Source: Nemertoderma westbladi
Lineage: Eukaryota > Xenacoelomorpha > Nemertodermatida > Nemertodermatidae
Direction of reading: 5' to 3'
Assembly (NCBI GenBank): GCA_032718475.1
Contig: JAUCBJ010007607.1
Coordinates: 62,001 to 126,000, forward strand
DNA length: 64,000 nucleotides
In this document: piece by piece, positions 12,656 through 25,887 of the stretch
Numbering within the stretch: position 1 is the first letter of the stretch
Layout of the letters: each line of letters opens with the position of its first letter
Notes under the pieces: generated by a model
Databases searched by the model: none
What the model was told of the DNA's origin: nothing
The model's input: the letters and a program-made list of their open reading frames with translations, nothing else
Translations under genes and position numbers: made by a program

Positions 12656-13350
12656 AACTTTGGTGACAAAGTGACATTTTGGCAAAATGACAAGTCAAAA
12701 TGTCAACTTGAAAATGACATTTTGGGAAAATGACATGTCAAAATGTCAATTCGAAAGTAACATTTTGGCAAAATGACATGTCAAAATGTCAATTTTAAAG
12801 TGACATTTGACAAAATGACATGTCAAACTGTAAATTTGAAAGTGACATATTGCCACATTGACATTTTGGCAAAATGACATGTCAAAATGTCAATTCGAAA
12901 GTGACATTTTGGCAAAATGACATGTCAAAATGTCAATTTGAAAGTGACATTTGACAAAATGACATGTCAAACTGTCAATTTGAAAGTGACATATTGACAC
13001 ATTGACATTTTGGCAAAATGACATGTCAAAATGTCAATTCGAAAGTGATATTTTGGCAATATGACATGTCAAAATGTCAACTTGAAAATGACATTTTGGC
13101 AAAATGACATGTCAAAATGTCAATTTGAAAGTGACATATTGACACATTGACATTTTGGCAAAATGACATGTCAAAATGTCAATTCGATAGTGAAATATTG
13201 ACAAAATGACATGTCAAACTGTCAATTTGAAAGTGACATATTGACACATTGACATTTTGGCAAAATGACATGTCAAAATGTCAATTCGAAAGTGACATTT
13301 GGCAAAATGACATGTCAAAATGTCAACTTGAAAATGACATTTTGGCAAAA
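12656..13350. repeat. 43-bp satellite array with internal dyad symmetry
   Basis: Units are built on 'gacattttggcaaaatgaca' followed by 'tgtcaaaatgtcaattcgaa'. Each unit contains the inverted repeat CATTTTG/CAAAATG and the palindrome TGACATGTCA, so one strand can fold. The array begins within a few bases of the 34-bp array and ends at the 12-bp array. Confidence 0.95.
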
Positions 13351-16300
13351 TGACATATAACTTAGCGTATAGCATATAGCATAGCATGTACTATAGCATA
13401 TAGCATAACATGGCATATAGCATAAAATATAACATATAGCATATGACATATAGCATATAGCATAGCATATAGCAAAGCATATAGCATAGCATGTACTATA
13501 GCATATAGCATAACATGGCATATAGCATAAAATATAACATATAGCATATGACATATAGCATATAGCATAGCATATAGCAAAGCATATAGCATAGCATATA
13601 GCATAGCATATAGCATAGCATATAGCATAGCATATAGCATAGCATATAACATAGCATATAGCATAGCAAATAGCATAGCATAGCATATAGCATAGCATAT
13701 AGCATAGCATATAGCATAGCATATAGCATAGCATATAGCATAGCATATAGCATAGCATATAGCATAGCATACAGCATAGCATATATCATAGCATATAGCA
13801 TAGCATATAGCATAGCATATAGCATAGCATATAGCATAGCATATAGCATAGCATATAGCATAGCATATAGCATAGCATATAGCATAGCATATAGCATATA
13901 GCATATAGCATAGCATATAGCATAGCATATAGCATAGCATATAGCATAGCATATAGCATAGCATATAGCATAGCATATAGCATAGCATATAGCATAGCAT
14001 ATAGCATAGCATATAGCATAGCATATAGCATAGCATATAGCATAGCATATAGCATAGCATATAGCATAGCATATAGCATAGCATATAGCATATCATATAG
14101 CATAGCATATAGCATAGCATATAGCATAGCATATAGCATAGCATATAGCATAGCATATAGCATAGCATATAGCATAGCATATAGCATAGCATATAGCATA
14201 GCATATAGCATAGCATATAGCATAGCATATAGCATAGCATATAGCATAGCATATAGCATAGCATATAGCATAGCATATAGCATAGCATATAGCATAGCAT
14301 ATAGCATAGCATATAGCATAGCATATAGCATAGCATATAGCATAGCATATAGCATAGCATATAGCATAGCATATAGCATAGCATATAGCATAGCATATAG
14401 CATAGCATATAGCATAGCATATAGCATAGCATATAGCATAGCATATAGCATAGCATATAGCATAGCATATAGCATAGCATATAGCATAGCATATAGCATA
14501 GCATATAGCATAGCATATAGCATAGCATATAGCATAGCATATAGCATAGCATATAGCATAGCATATAGCATAGCATATAGCATAGCATATAGCATAGCAT
14601 ATAGCATAGCATATAGCATAGCATATAGCATAGCATATAGCATAGCATATAGCATAGCATATAGCATAGCATATAGCATAGCATATAGCATAGCATATAG
14701 CATAGCATATAGCATAGCATATAGCATAGCATATAGCATAGCATATAGCATAGCATATAGCATAGCATATAGCATAGCATATAGCATAGCATATAGCATA
14801 GCATATAGCATAGCATATAGCATAGCATATAGCATAGCATATAGCATAGCATATAGCATAGCATATAGCATAGCATATAGCATAGCATATAGCATAGCAT
14901 ATAGCATAGCATATAGCATAGCATATAGCATAGCATATAGCATAGCATATAGCATAGCATATAGCATAGCATATAGCATAGCATATAGCATAGCATATAG
15001 CATAGCATATAGCATAGCATATAGCATAGCATATAGCATAGCATATAGCATAGCATATAGCATAGCATATAGCATAGCATATAGCATAGCATATAGCATA
15101 GCATATAGCATAGCATATAGCATAGCATAGCATATAGCATAGCATATAGCATAGCATATAGCATAGCATATAGCATAGCATATAGCATAGCATATAGCAT
15201 AGCATATAGCATAGCATATAGCATAGCATATAGCATAGCATATAGCATAGCATATAGCATAGCATATAGCATAGCATATAGCATAGCATATAGCATAGCA
15301 TATAGCATAGCATATAGCATAGCATATAGCATAGCATATAGCATAGCATATAGCATAGCATATAGCATAGCATATAGCATAGCATATAGCATAGCATATA
15401 GCATAGCATATAGCATAGCATATAGCATAGCATATAGCATAGCATATAGCATAGCATATAGCATAGCATATAGCATAGCATATAGCATAGCATATAGCAT
15501 AGCATATAGCATAGCATATAGCATAGCATATAGCATAGCATATAGCATAGCATATAGCATAGCATATAGCATAGCATATAGCATAGCATATAGCATAGCA
15601 TAGCATATAGCATAGCATAGCATATAGCATAGCATAGCATATAGCATAGCATAGCATATAGCATAGCATATAGCATAGCATATAGCATAGCATATAGCAT
15701 AGCATATAGCATAGCATATAGCATAGCATATAGCATAGCATATAGCATAGCATATAGCATAGCATATAGCATAGCATATAGCATAGCATATAGCATAGCA
15801 TATAGCATAGCATATAGCATAGCATATAGCATAGCATATAGCATAGCATATAGCATAGCATATAGCATAGCATATAGCATAGCATATAGCATAGCATATA
15901 GCATAGCATATAGCATAGCATATAGCATAGCATATAGCATAGCATATAGCATAGCATATAGCATAGCATATAGCATAGCATATAGCATAGCATATAGCAT
16001 AGCATATAGCATAGCATATAGCATAGCATATAGCATAGCATATAGCATAGCATATAGCATAGCATATAGCATAGCATATAGCATAGCATATAGCATAGCA
16101 TATAGCATAGCATATAGCATAGCATAGCATATAGCATAGCATATAGCATAGCATATAGCATAGCATATAGCATAGCATATAGCATAGCATATAGCATAGC
16201 ATATAGCATAGCATATAGCATAGCATATAGCATAGCATATAGCATAGCATATAGCATAGCATATAGCATAGCATATAGCATAGCATATAGCATAGCATAT

Positions 16301-18335
16301 AGCATAGCATATAGCATAGCATATAGCATAGCATATAGCATAGCATATAGCATAGCATATAGCATAGCATATAGCATAGCATATAGCATAGCATATAGCA
16401 TAGCATATAGCATAGCATATAGCATAGCATATAGCATAGCATATAGCATAGCATATAGCATAGCATATAGCATAGCATATAGCATAGCATATAGCATAGC
16501 ATATAGCATAGCATATAGCATAGCATATAGCATAGCATATAGCATAGCATATAGCATAGCATATAGCATAGCATATAGCATAGCATATAGCATAGCATAT
16601 AGCATAGCATATAGCATAGCATATAGCATAGCATATAGCATAGCATATAGCATAGCACAGCACATAGCATAGCATATAGCATAGCATATAGCATAGCATA
16701 TAGCATAGCATATAGCATAGCATATAGCATAGCATATAGCATAGCATATAGCATAGCATATAGCATAGCATATAGCATAGCATATAGCATAGCATATAGC
16801 ATAGCATATAGCATAGCATATAGCATAGCATATAGCATAGCATATAGCATAGCATATAGCATAGCATATAGCATAGCATATAGCATAGCATATAGCATAG
16901 CATATAGCATAGCATATAGCATAGCATATAGCATAGCATATAGCATAGCATATAGCATAGCATATAGCATAGCATATAGCATAGCATATAGCATAGCATA
17001 TAGCATAGCATATAGCATAGCATATAGCATAGCATATAGCATAGCATATAGCATAGCATATAGCATAGCATATAGCATAGCATATAGCATAGCATATAGC
17101 ATAGCATATAGCATAGCATATAGCATAGCATATAGCATAGCATATAGCATAGCATATAGCATAGCATATAGCATAGCATATAGCATAGCATATAGCATAG
17201 CATATAGCATAGCATATAGCATAGCATATAGCATAGCATATAGCATAGCATATAGCATAGCATATAGCATAGCATATAGCATAGCATATAGCATAGCATA
17301 TAGCATAGCATATAGCATAGCATATAGCATAGCATATAGCATAGCATATAGCATAGCATATAGCATAGCATATAGCATAGCATATAGCATAGCATATAGC
17401 ATAGCATATAGCATAGCATATAGCATAGCATATAGCATAGCATATAGCATAGCATATAGCATAGCATATAGCATAGCATATAGCATAGCATATAGCATAG
17501 CATATAGCATAGCATATAGCATAGCATATAGCATAGCATATAGCATAGCATATAGCATAGCATATAGCATAGCATATAGCATAGCATATAGCATAGCATA
17601 TAGCATAGCATATAGCATAGCATAGCATATAGCATAGCATATAGCATAGCATATAGCATAGCATATAGCATAGCATATAGCATAGCATATAGCCTAGCAT
17701 ATAGCATAGCATATAGCATAGCATATAGCATATAGCATATAGCATGGCATAGCATATAGCATAGCATATAGCATAGCATATAGCATAGCATATAGCATAG
17801 CATATAGCATAGCATATAGCATAGCATATAGCATAGCATATAGCATAGCATATAGCATAGCATATAGCATAGCATATAGCATAGCATATAGCATAGCATA
17901 TAGCATAGCATGTAGCATAGTATATAGCATAGCATATAGCAGAGCATATAGCATGGCATATAGCATAGCATATAGCATAGCATGTACTATAGCATATAGC
18001 ATAGCACAGCACATAGCATAGCATATAGCATAGCATATCATATAGCATAGCATATAGCATAGCATATAGCATATAGCATAGCATAGCATATCATAGCATA
18101 GCATAGCATAGCATAGCATATAGCATATAATATATAGCATAGCATATAGCATAACATATAGCATATAGCATATGAGCATATAACATATAGCATAACATAT
18201 AGCATATAGCATATAGCATATATCATATAGCATATAGCATATAGCATATAGCATATAGCATATAGCATATAGCATATATCATATAGCATATAGCATATAG
18301 CATATAGCATAGAGCATAGCATATATCATATATAA
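13351..18335. repeat. 12-bp satellite array, about 5 kb
   Basis: The core unit is 'catatagcatag' (12 bp, itself a 5+7 quasi-repeat). It is nearly perfect from about 13900 to 17690, with degraded edges. Extra 5-bp pieces shift the phase near 15121, 15600-15655, 16122, 16655 and 17622, dividing the array into homogeneous blocks. Because 12 is a multiple of three and the minus strand lacks stops in every phase, all three minus frames stay open for over 3.8 kb. These are not genes. Confidence 0.97.
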
Positions 18336-18950
18336 CATATAGGATATGTAATATTTTAAATCGCGATTTAGACCACGAAGGATTTACTTTATTGAAAAAG
18401 TTTAAAAGTCAAAAATGTTTATAATCATCGATAATAGGGGGGTAGACAAAATATCGAAATCTAAAATTGGCGGGAAATTTGAAATGGTTTTTTTGCATGT
18501 AATTTCGGCCATTATAATTCCCGAACTATAAATCTAAATAAAAAACCGATCTCAGATTCTGAATCAGCACACTCTACTTACCTAATAACAATGTTTTCAG
18601 AAAATTCTCATAAGGTTTGGTGTTCATCAAGAATTATGAAACATTCTAATGCATAAAAATGACATTCTTATAAATATAATTTCAAATAATGTTATTCTTG
18701 GTCGCAGTAAGTAGTTCTTGGTATGCATAGAAAGATAAAATGACGCTGATTCTAATGAACTTAAAATCAGCCAATTTCGTCAAGGAGAACCGAAGATATA
18801 AGACCTTGAAACTTTTCATTATTCTACTGCAGTACCTTCATAAATATATTAGCTGACGTAGGGCTTACGTTTATCATATTCATTCCAGCATTAGGTTTGT
18901 TTTGGTAAATTATTTTGGTGCGTTATAATAAATTTGGCTATGGAAATCGT
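18336..18950. other. AT-rich, no feature recognised
   Basis: No coding frame or repeat recognised. Confidence 0.35.
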
Positions 18951-18956
18951 ATTAAA

Positions 18957-19170
18957 CTTGATATTGATATTGATTTATTGAGATCATAATATTAATACTG
19001 TAATACAACAATCAAATGGGTTATAACGGTAAAAAATATAGCTAAAAATATATTGATACTATAAATAAAATACTGTAGTTGTAGTTATGTTATGGTAGAA
19101 AACGGCAAATATGTCTCGTAGGATAGACCCATGAGGCATAGCCTCATCTCCCTGGGGGTCCTCTAAAAAA
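18957..19170 (-). other. CR1-like 3' end: hairpin, AATAAA and short-repeat tail
   Basis: The minus strand shows 'ggacccccagggagatgagg', then the palindrome at 19131-19143, an AATAAA at about 18974-18979 and a run of 'atcaat' units. This layout matches the RT recognition end of CR1/L2-group elements. It lies downstream of the RT remnant once the nested insertion is removed. Confidence 0.6.
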
Positions 19171-19700
19171 TAATGGGATAAGTACGAAATGTGCAAATGG
19201 ATCTACTGCAAGTTCGATAGTAGATTGCAACAAGTCTAGGGTTAATTTCATACACCATCAACTAAAAATAATCATTAAAAATAAATATTTGGAATTGAAT
19301 GCAATGTCACAATTAATTGTAGCCAATGATTGGGTAATTACTTACAAGTAAAAGGTTGGCAAAATTAAAAATAAGGATAAGTAAAATAAAAGTGGGTTAA
19401 TTAAGTGGAAATTCCGATGGTGACGGATATTCACAAGGTGCTAGTCAAAAAGTGCTAGTAAAATTAAACAAATTTAAGTTTAGGTACAACATCGTTTTTT
19501 CCAGTGCAGAGTAGTTTTAAAATATTAAAAATAATGAATTTCCATGTATATTTCCGGGCAGATGATATAAAAAGGTTAAGTAGCAGGCATTATTTAAAAA
19601 AAAAAAGCCGTATTACTAACATTATTTAAAACAAAGATCACTAAAATTATTTTAAAAAAAGATTACAAAACACTGGTACAATATTAGTTATTAAAAAATT

Positions 19701-20237
19701 ATAAAAGCATAGATTATGAACATAGTACGTAGGTCATGCTACTACTACTACTAGGTCGAGCGAACTCGGGCAGTGGAAATGAGATCCTTCCAGGCTTCCC
19801 GATTCTCCATAGTTGTCGCAATTTCGTTTCTCCCAAGTTCAGTATCCCTTTCAAGTTGATCTATATATGTTATGGCCGGTCGTCCACGACTACACTTTCC
19901 ATGAGTTGGTTGCCAGAGAAGTAGATCTGGTATGACCTCGTCTTTACTTCGCCAGCAGTGCCCACTAAATCTTAATCTGCGTTCACGGAGGGTTGTTGAT
20001 ACAGGTGGTATTGTACCATAAAGCTCGGCGTTTGTCGTGTGTTGTCTCCAGCTGATGTTTAGGGCTGCCCTTTGTAGTCTTGTGTACCAACCATCAATTC
20101 GGTGTTCAAGTGATTTAGTCAGTGTCCAGGTCTCACCCCCGTATAAAAATACACTTTCCACTGTGGCTCGAAAGAACTTAGTCTTCAGGTGCCTGGAGAG
20201 ATCTGATAAAAGCATAGACATAGTACGTAGGTCATGC
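19701..20237 (-). mobile_element. 5'-truncated non-LTR insertion (family B) with target-site duplication
   Basis: Codons on the minus strand (about 20205-19751) encode the C-terminal part of a non-LTR reverse transcriptase. Motifs include [23 protein letters not shown] and L-L-L-W-Q-P. The 3' end is a (TAG)n tail (plus-strand TAC repeats at 19738-19752). The flanks are direct repeats: 19701-19739 and 20206-20237 share 'ataaaagcatag' and 'acatagtacgtaggtcatgc', differing by a 7-bp indel. That is typical of target-primed reverse transcription and shows a recent event. A split copy lies at 33.65-35.1 kb. Confidence 0.85.
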
Positions 20238-20435
20238 AAGTGATGTTAAATAAGAATATCAAATAAAATACAGGAGTTTAATATTAGTAAAATAATTTAA
20301 CATACAGTACAGTACTGTAAATAAGGTACGTCAAATAATTTAGAATTACAATAGAAATTCCAATATAAGTTGACATTAAAATATCCTTTACTTTATCACG
20401 TCATATACAGTATACACGACAACAAAATATTAAAA

Positions 20436-23400
20436 TTAACTGATATCAATGTGGTTCATAAAGTAATTTTTTACTTGATGCTTAAAACTTTCGATATTTG
20501 GTGCACTTTTAACACTGACTGGTAGATCGTTCCAGAGTTTTGCACCTAGATACGAAAACGACTTTTGTCCAAAGACTGTATTACGATAGGAAATTTCTGC
20601 TTTCCTTTCCGAATTCCTCAAGGCTCTCCTATCCAATCTACCTTCTTCAAAAGTGACCATTTCTGATATATAATCTGGGGCGGAGTTACTGTGAGTTTTA
20701 TACATAAGTGTCAGTATTATTGTTGATTTACTCTATCCGGGATTGGAAGCCAGTTAATTTGTCGGTAGTGTGAGACTTCAATATGGGATCGTGAATCGAG
20801 TGATAGGCGCACCATCTTACATTGCAAACATTCTAGTCTTCCTTTCCAATGTTTAGATGCGGTGGGAAACCAAGTGATACTGCAATAGTCGAGTAAAGGT
20901 TGAATCAGCGCGTTGCACAACAGTCGCTTTAGAGTGTAGTCTAGGAGAGAATTGACTCTGTAGAGGAACTTCAACCGTGAGTTTGCTTTCTTCACTATTT
21001 TCGTTATCATGGCTTCGCCATTAAGACTCTCATTGAACCAACAGCCAAGATATTTTATTTCTTCCTCATTTGGTATTGGAATCCCATTACAAGAAACTGT
21101 CAACCGATCACCAGTACAATTAGATAGCCTTTGCCAGGTTCCAAATAATATGGCCTTTGTTTTGCCAAAGTGCATGGTCATCCTGTTCTGGATGAACCAT
21201 TCATTAAGGCTCTCTAGATTGCGCTTTAATATCTGTGATATTGTTGAGATATTATCTCCTAAAGCAGCCTCATTTGTATCGTCTGCAAACTTGGGTGAAA
21301 TGCAATTATCATCGATACTCTGGTCAGAATCATTAGTTGTGCACTGGAATAGTAGCACTCCCAGCACAGACCCCTGTGGCACCCCATCATCATTTTTAAA
21401 CGTTCAGATGAACAGACTCCATCTATAGCAACTACCTGACGTCTGTCAGACAGATATGAACTGAACCATTTCACTGTCTTCTCGCAAAACCCCATGTATT
21501 TTAGCTTCATTAATATAAAATTATGATCGATCGAGTCAAATGCTTTCCTTAAATCAATGGTTACCATACCTGTTAGCTGTCCTTTGTCAGCTGCTGTTCT
21601 GATAAAATTGTCCAGAAAGGTGAGGCATGTTTCGGTGGAGTAGCCCTCACGGAATCCCGATTGAAGTTTACACAGTATTTTGCTATCAACCATGTATTTA
21701 TAGGATTGATCATACATAAGTCGTTCTAGAGTTTTTGACAATATTGGTAACAGTGCTACAGGTCTATAGTTTTCCCGTCGTAAAACTGGTCCCTCTTTAA
21801 ACACTGGTGTCGTTTTTGACAGTTTTAGACATGTTGGATATGTGGAACTATCAATAGATAGGTTGACAATATGAGCTATTGGAGAGGACAGCAATGCAGC
21901 ACCATCTTTGAACAACTTAGTTGGTAGACCATCAATACCAGGCGATTTTGTTGTATCAAGTTTGGATAAAATATCATACACATCGGATTCCGATACAGTA
22001 GACAGTGTAAACGAGTCTAACTTGACACCCTTTATCCTGTAATATTCCTCTACAGCAGATTCTCCATATCGACCACTTGGGGGTGGTAATTGATCTGCCA
22101 TTTTCTTTGCCACTGTCGTGTAATATTCGTTGAACTCTTCTGCTATCTGCTGTTTATCAGTAATAACTATTTCCTTTACTATACCATTCTCTTCAATGAT
22201 CTTGCTTATTGCGTTTAGTTTGTTTGAGTTGCTTTTCCGAGATGGTGCACCAATGGATTTTAATGTTTTCCATAATTGTTTTGGATTTGCGCGGTAATTC
22301 TCTATTGTTGTTTTGATGTATGTATACTTTGATACTCGTATTGCCTGCATGGTTATATTCCTGAGTCTTTTATATTCCAACTCGTTCTCAATTGATTTAT
22401 GCAAGTTAAACTTTGCCACGGCCTTATCACGTGCTATAGTAAGCTCACAGAGTTCTCTTGAAAACCACGGGGATGATGTTGCTTTCACTTTCCTCTCACG
22501 AGATGGAGCTAATGTATTCAAAATCTCAGTTAAGTGTGTGGTTAGGAGTACTGCCGCAGTATTTACTGTTGTCTCATCCAATATCGCTCTAACAACCTGA
22601 TTGTTACATATCATGTCGTTGACATTATCTTGTGAGTAATTTCTATAGGTGCGAACATTAATTAGTTTTTCTTCCTTCTGTACTTTTACTTTTTTCCTCG
22701 TTATAAATATTGCATACAGATCACTCATTCCAGTTTTTATAACACCATGATTTGATATCTTATTGCAGTTCTTTGCAACATAAATATGATCCAGTAGTGT
22801 GGCAGTTGTTGCAGTAACTCTTGTTGGAGATGTGATTACCTGGTCTGTGCCTGTAGAGAGACAGAATGCGGACACTGTTTTCCTTTCAGCGATTAAGTCT
22901 GGATTTGCAGTTGGCCCATACATGTTTACATTTATGTCCCCCAAAATATAGTATTCCTTTATATTTGCAATGTTTTCAAACTCCAGTTCGATGCACTTAA
23001 AAAATTCTGCAGCTGTCATAGTTTGTGGCCTATATACCACACCAAGTAAAATTGGAGATGTTTGTGGCAAAAACAAAAATCCAAATAGAGATTCTATACA
23101 CAGCAAATTTTCATTTTGCTGAAATTGTTTAGGTATATTAAAAACTAATGTGTTTTTTACATATAGCGCCACACCTCCACCATTGCGATTTCTATCATTC
23201 CAGAATAGATTATAGTTTGATATTGATATTTCTTCATTAGTAATTGTGGGATCTAGCCAAGTCTCAGTGAATGCTAGCATATCAATCCGGTGCTTTACTG
23301 TTAATTCTCTAAGTTCAAGAAGTTTGGGCAATAAACTCTGTGTGTTCAAGTGCATTATGTGTATACCTTTAGATTTAAATATACCATAAATTGTATCAGT

Positions 23401-23460
23401 GTTCTCACTTTGAGCATCATAACTGGTTTTGTTGCTGATGGGAGATTCTCCTAGTCAGTC
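20436..23460 (-). pseudogene. CR1-like ORF2: endonuclease and reverse transcriptase, frameshifted
   Basis: The open stretch starts after a stop near 23457 and runs to about 21390. Its N-terminal half is an exonuclease-endonuclease-phosphatase domain (L-N-T-Q-S-L, T-E-T-W-L, G-D-I-N-V). Its C-terminal half is an RT (N-Y-R-P-V, G-F-R-E-G-Y-S-T, D-L-R-K-A-F-D). Near 21390 the frame shifts, and G-V-P-Q-G-S-V-L-G and the active-site F-A-D-D continue in the frame that ends at 20717. A second shift near 20715 precedes the C-terminal segment ending at 20436, with K-L-W-N-D-L-P typical of the CR1/L2 group. It would nick DNA and reverse-transcribe element RNA, but this copy cannot make one product. Confidence 0.85.
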
Positions 23461-23469
23461 CACCTGCTC

Positions 23470-23760
23470 AATGGCATCCATATTTATCATTCCAGTTCTG
23501 TTTGGAGACTGGTTCACTCGTGTTTGTGTCGGAGTTGCAACCACTACTCGGTCAGTACTTCAAACGGCTTAAAAACCTTCTAAACGTGCACGAAATCGCG
23601 TTTTTATGGCACTGCCGTTATCCCGATTTTCAGCAAAACAACCTACAAAAAACCAACTAAACAGAATCACAACCTCTTTCAGAATCTTCAAACAGAATTC
23701 ATTTTCATGCAGATCTTCTCTCACAGGGTTTAGCTGTGTGTCGGCAGTCAACCCACACCT
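23470..23760 (-). pseudogene. Probable ORF1-proximal remnant of the CR1-like element
   Basis: Short minus-strand frames lie directly upstream of ORF2. One (23751-23569) has no recognised domain. Another shows R-V-V-V-A-T-P-T and ends in a stop near 23457. Position is the main evidence, and the assignment is weak. Confidence 0.35.
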
Positions 23761-24180
23761 GACAGGGGTCCCGGTGTACTGCTGTAGGCCGGCCTACTAC
23801 AGAAGTATTTTTAATTAGAATCAGTAACAAACTTCTGCATTGTCAGTACAGTATTACTGCTGTACTGCAGTACTGTATTAGTGTAGGTACACAACTGCAA
23901 ACTGCATTATTATAACAAACGATGTTTCTCGAGGAAGGGAAACTCCTGTGCGAATATGTAGCGAGCGGAGGTTCGGTGAGACGAGACGACGGATGCGATG
24001 CGTAACGGACCTAGCGCCGCGCCGCGGCCAGGGTCGATGGAGTAGAGACCAATACAGGCACCCTGGCGGTACCGGTACCTGAGGAGATGTAGTCGGAATT
24101 GATGCTGTACTCGGAGGGAGTTCACAACGGGAGCTCATTGCTGTTTAACTTCTTCACCAACTTCCCGAGTTCCGATATAG
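23761..24180. other. CpG-rich region upstream of the 24.2-kb gene
   Basis: Composition changes sharply to CpG-rich, including 'tagcgccgcgccgcggccag' near 24011. A pyrimidine-rich stretch ending AG at 24179-24180 could be a 3' splice site. It may hold upstream exon or promoter sequence, but I see no coding frame. Confidence 0.35.
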
Positions 24181-25579
24181 GCTACTCGTCAACTCACCCG
24201 ATCTCTGGGCCGGCCGGACGGCTCTGCTCATCGTGCGCGTGCACCCACCAGGCCTGGCGCTACCGTCCATCTACCTACACCAGTGTTTGGAGGTCGATTA
24301 CACGGCAACGAGGTTGCGGAACGGGAGGAACTGGTCTTTGGACGACGATACGAGGAGACACGCCGGACGAGAGATGTGCTGGACAGCCCGGACAGACTGA
24401 AATGGAACTTAAGTACTGGTAAGTAATAATAATTGTTATTTTTATTAAAATTATTCTGTTGAATATTATCTGAATCTCGGTTAGTGTCGGTTAGTATTGC
24501 GGTGAGAGGAGACTCTTTATTTGTAGGCCTAGTCGATCTGGCTTCTTGGTTGTACTTGTGTTGTAACTAACTTGTGTGTGTACTAATAACTTTTTTTTTA
24601 CATTAAATCGTAACTTAATCACCTAATCTTTATTTAATTCAATAATGTGATGGGCCTGTCATGTAAATAGTTTACAACTTATTAATCTGGTACAAAGAAT
24701 ATATTTTCTTTAATTACAGTGTCTCCCAAATGTCGCCAGTCTGACAGCCAATCCAGTGGTGGAGACGGAGATATTTACTCGCCCGAGCCGAGGGAACACC
24801 CGGGGTATCCACTCCAAAAGGGCACTGCCATCGAATCGGCTTCCTTTCATAAAGAAACTACGGGGCACCGGGGAGGAAACCCAGTCGAGTTTCGAGTCAG
24901 CGACGACGGATGATTCATCGAATTGGCGGTATCCGGAGTCGGACGCAGAGAGATCCGACACAAACTCCTTGAAACTCAAACAAATGAAGAACGACTCCGG
25001 GTACAAATCAATCAGCTTTGAGAGACAATGGGGTCGCAAGAGTCTGGAAGAGTATCCCGCGAGTCAAACGTCGGAGCGTATGCTGCTCCGGGCCGCTTCT
25101 ACGGTAACTCACGCCGATGAATCGTCCTCGGGACGATGGCGGAATGACCCACGTTCCGCGTCGCGATGACATCGTGACTTCACTTCCGGAGGTCCCGCCC
25201 CTTCACTCCGGACTCGTTGGATGAGCCGCCTAGTTGGGAGGAGTACCACCTGAGTCATCAACGGATGCTCGGGAAACCCAAAGGGATGCTACGCAAACTG
25301 TTCCTATGGCAACGGAATGCCCATAGCAACCCGACATATTCGGAGCGGGATTATAGTATTGACTCAGTTTCCGATAAAATATTCAAATCCTATTTGTCTG
25401 CGGATAGCGGTTTATGTAGGAGGATTCATCAGTCCCCCACCAGGAGGCGCTATTATGAAGCCCGACAAGAAGAGTCTATAGAGGAGGTTGGTAGTGAGTC
25501 AGATGTGAGAGTGGCCTTCGATACGCAGGAATCCATAGAAGATGATTTTGAGAGAATGCAACAGCCGCTACAGCAGTAG
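24181..25579 (+). pseudogene. Spliced gene or pseudogene of unknown identity, with two apparent frameshifts
   Basis: An open exon at 24181-24418 ends at a good donor (TACTG|GTAAGT). It joins in phase to an exon starting at 24720 after 'tttaattacag'. That frame stops near 24911, but an overlapping frame, open across this region, carries on to 25172 with D-S-G-Y-K-S and S-L-E-E-Y-P. A third frame runs from about 25178 to a TAG at 25577-25579 with D-Y-S-I-D-S and many acidic residues. The three frames read like one protein rich in Ser, Arg and Glu, joined by two shifts near 24850 and 25150-25175. Either the gene is decayed, short introns are missed, or the assembly has indels. An AATAAA follows at 25751. 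I do not recognise the family. Confidence 0.45.
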
Positions 25580-25885
25580 TGCTGCCATACCCAACTACTG
25601 CAGCTCAACTGATTTTTGGCAAAGATTTTTGAGATAAAATTGGGGATATTCTAGAATATAAATTCCAGAATATCTCGGAATATGTTCTAGAACATCTTGG
25701 CGCAACTATTGCACTGCAATATGTTAAATAGTGTGCAATTCCTTTCTATGAAAACCCAGAATAAATTAATCTATTATATTAATTAACATTTATTCATATA
25801 AAGTGCAAATGTTCTATGATATAAAATAATTTATTATTTGTAAAAAAAATATATATATTTTATTTAATGTGATTTTGGAATTTTA
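25580..25885 (+). terminator. Probable 3' untranslated region with poly(A) signal
   Basis: AT-rich sequence after the stop at 25579, with AATAAA at 25751-25756. Confidence 0.4.
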
Positions 25886-25887
25886 AT

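Larger units (their letters stand above)
18951..23760 (-). mobile_element. CR1-like non-LTR retrotransposon, decayed, interrupted by a younger insertion
   Basis: On the minus strand the order is a possible ORF1 end (about 23760-23470), an endonuclease-RT frame (23460-20436), a 3' untranslated region and a tail near 18957-18985 of short TCAATA-like repeats next to AATAAA. At 19118-19160 the 3' region holds a palindromic GAGGCATAGCCTC beside 'ggacccccaggg', the kind of hairpin found at CR1/L2-type 3' ends. A separate element (19740-20205) sits inside the 3' region. Frameshifts make the copy inactive. Confidence 0.75.

Noticed and set aside
13315-18322. Very long minus-strand open frames (up to 1,432 codons)
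   Set aside because: They are produced by a 12-bp satellite without stops on that strand. Overlapping frames are equally long and the product is a four-residue repeat.
24099-24422. 107-codon plus-strand frame with an ATG
   Set aside because: Joined to the next exon through the GTAAGT donor it stops within about ten codons. The alternative frame reads better.
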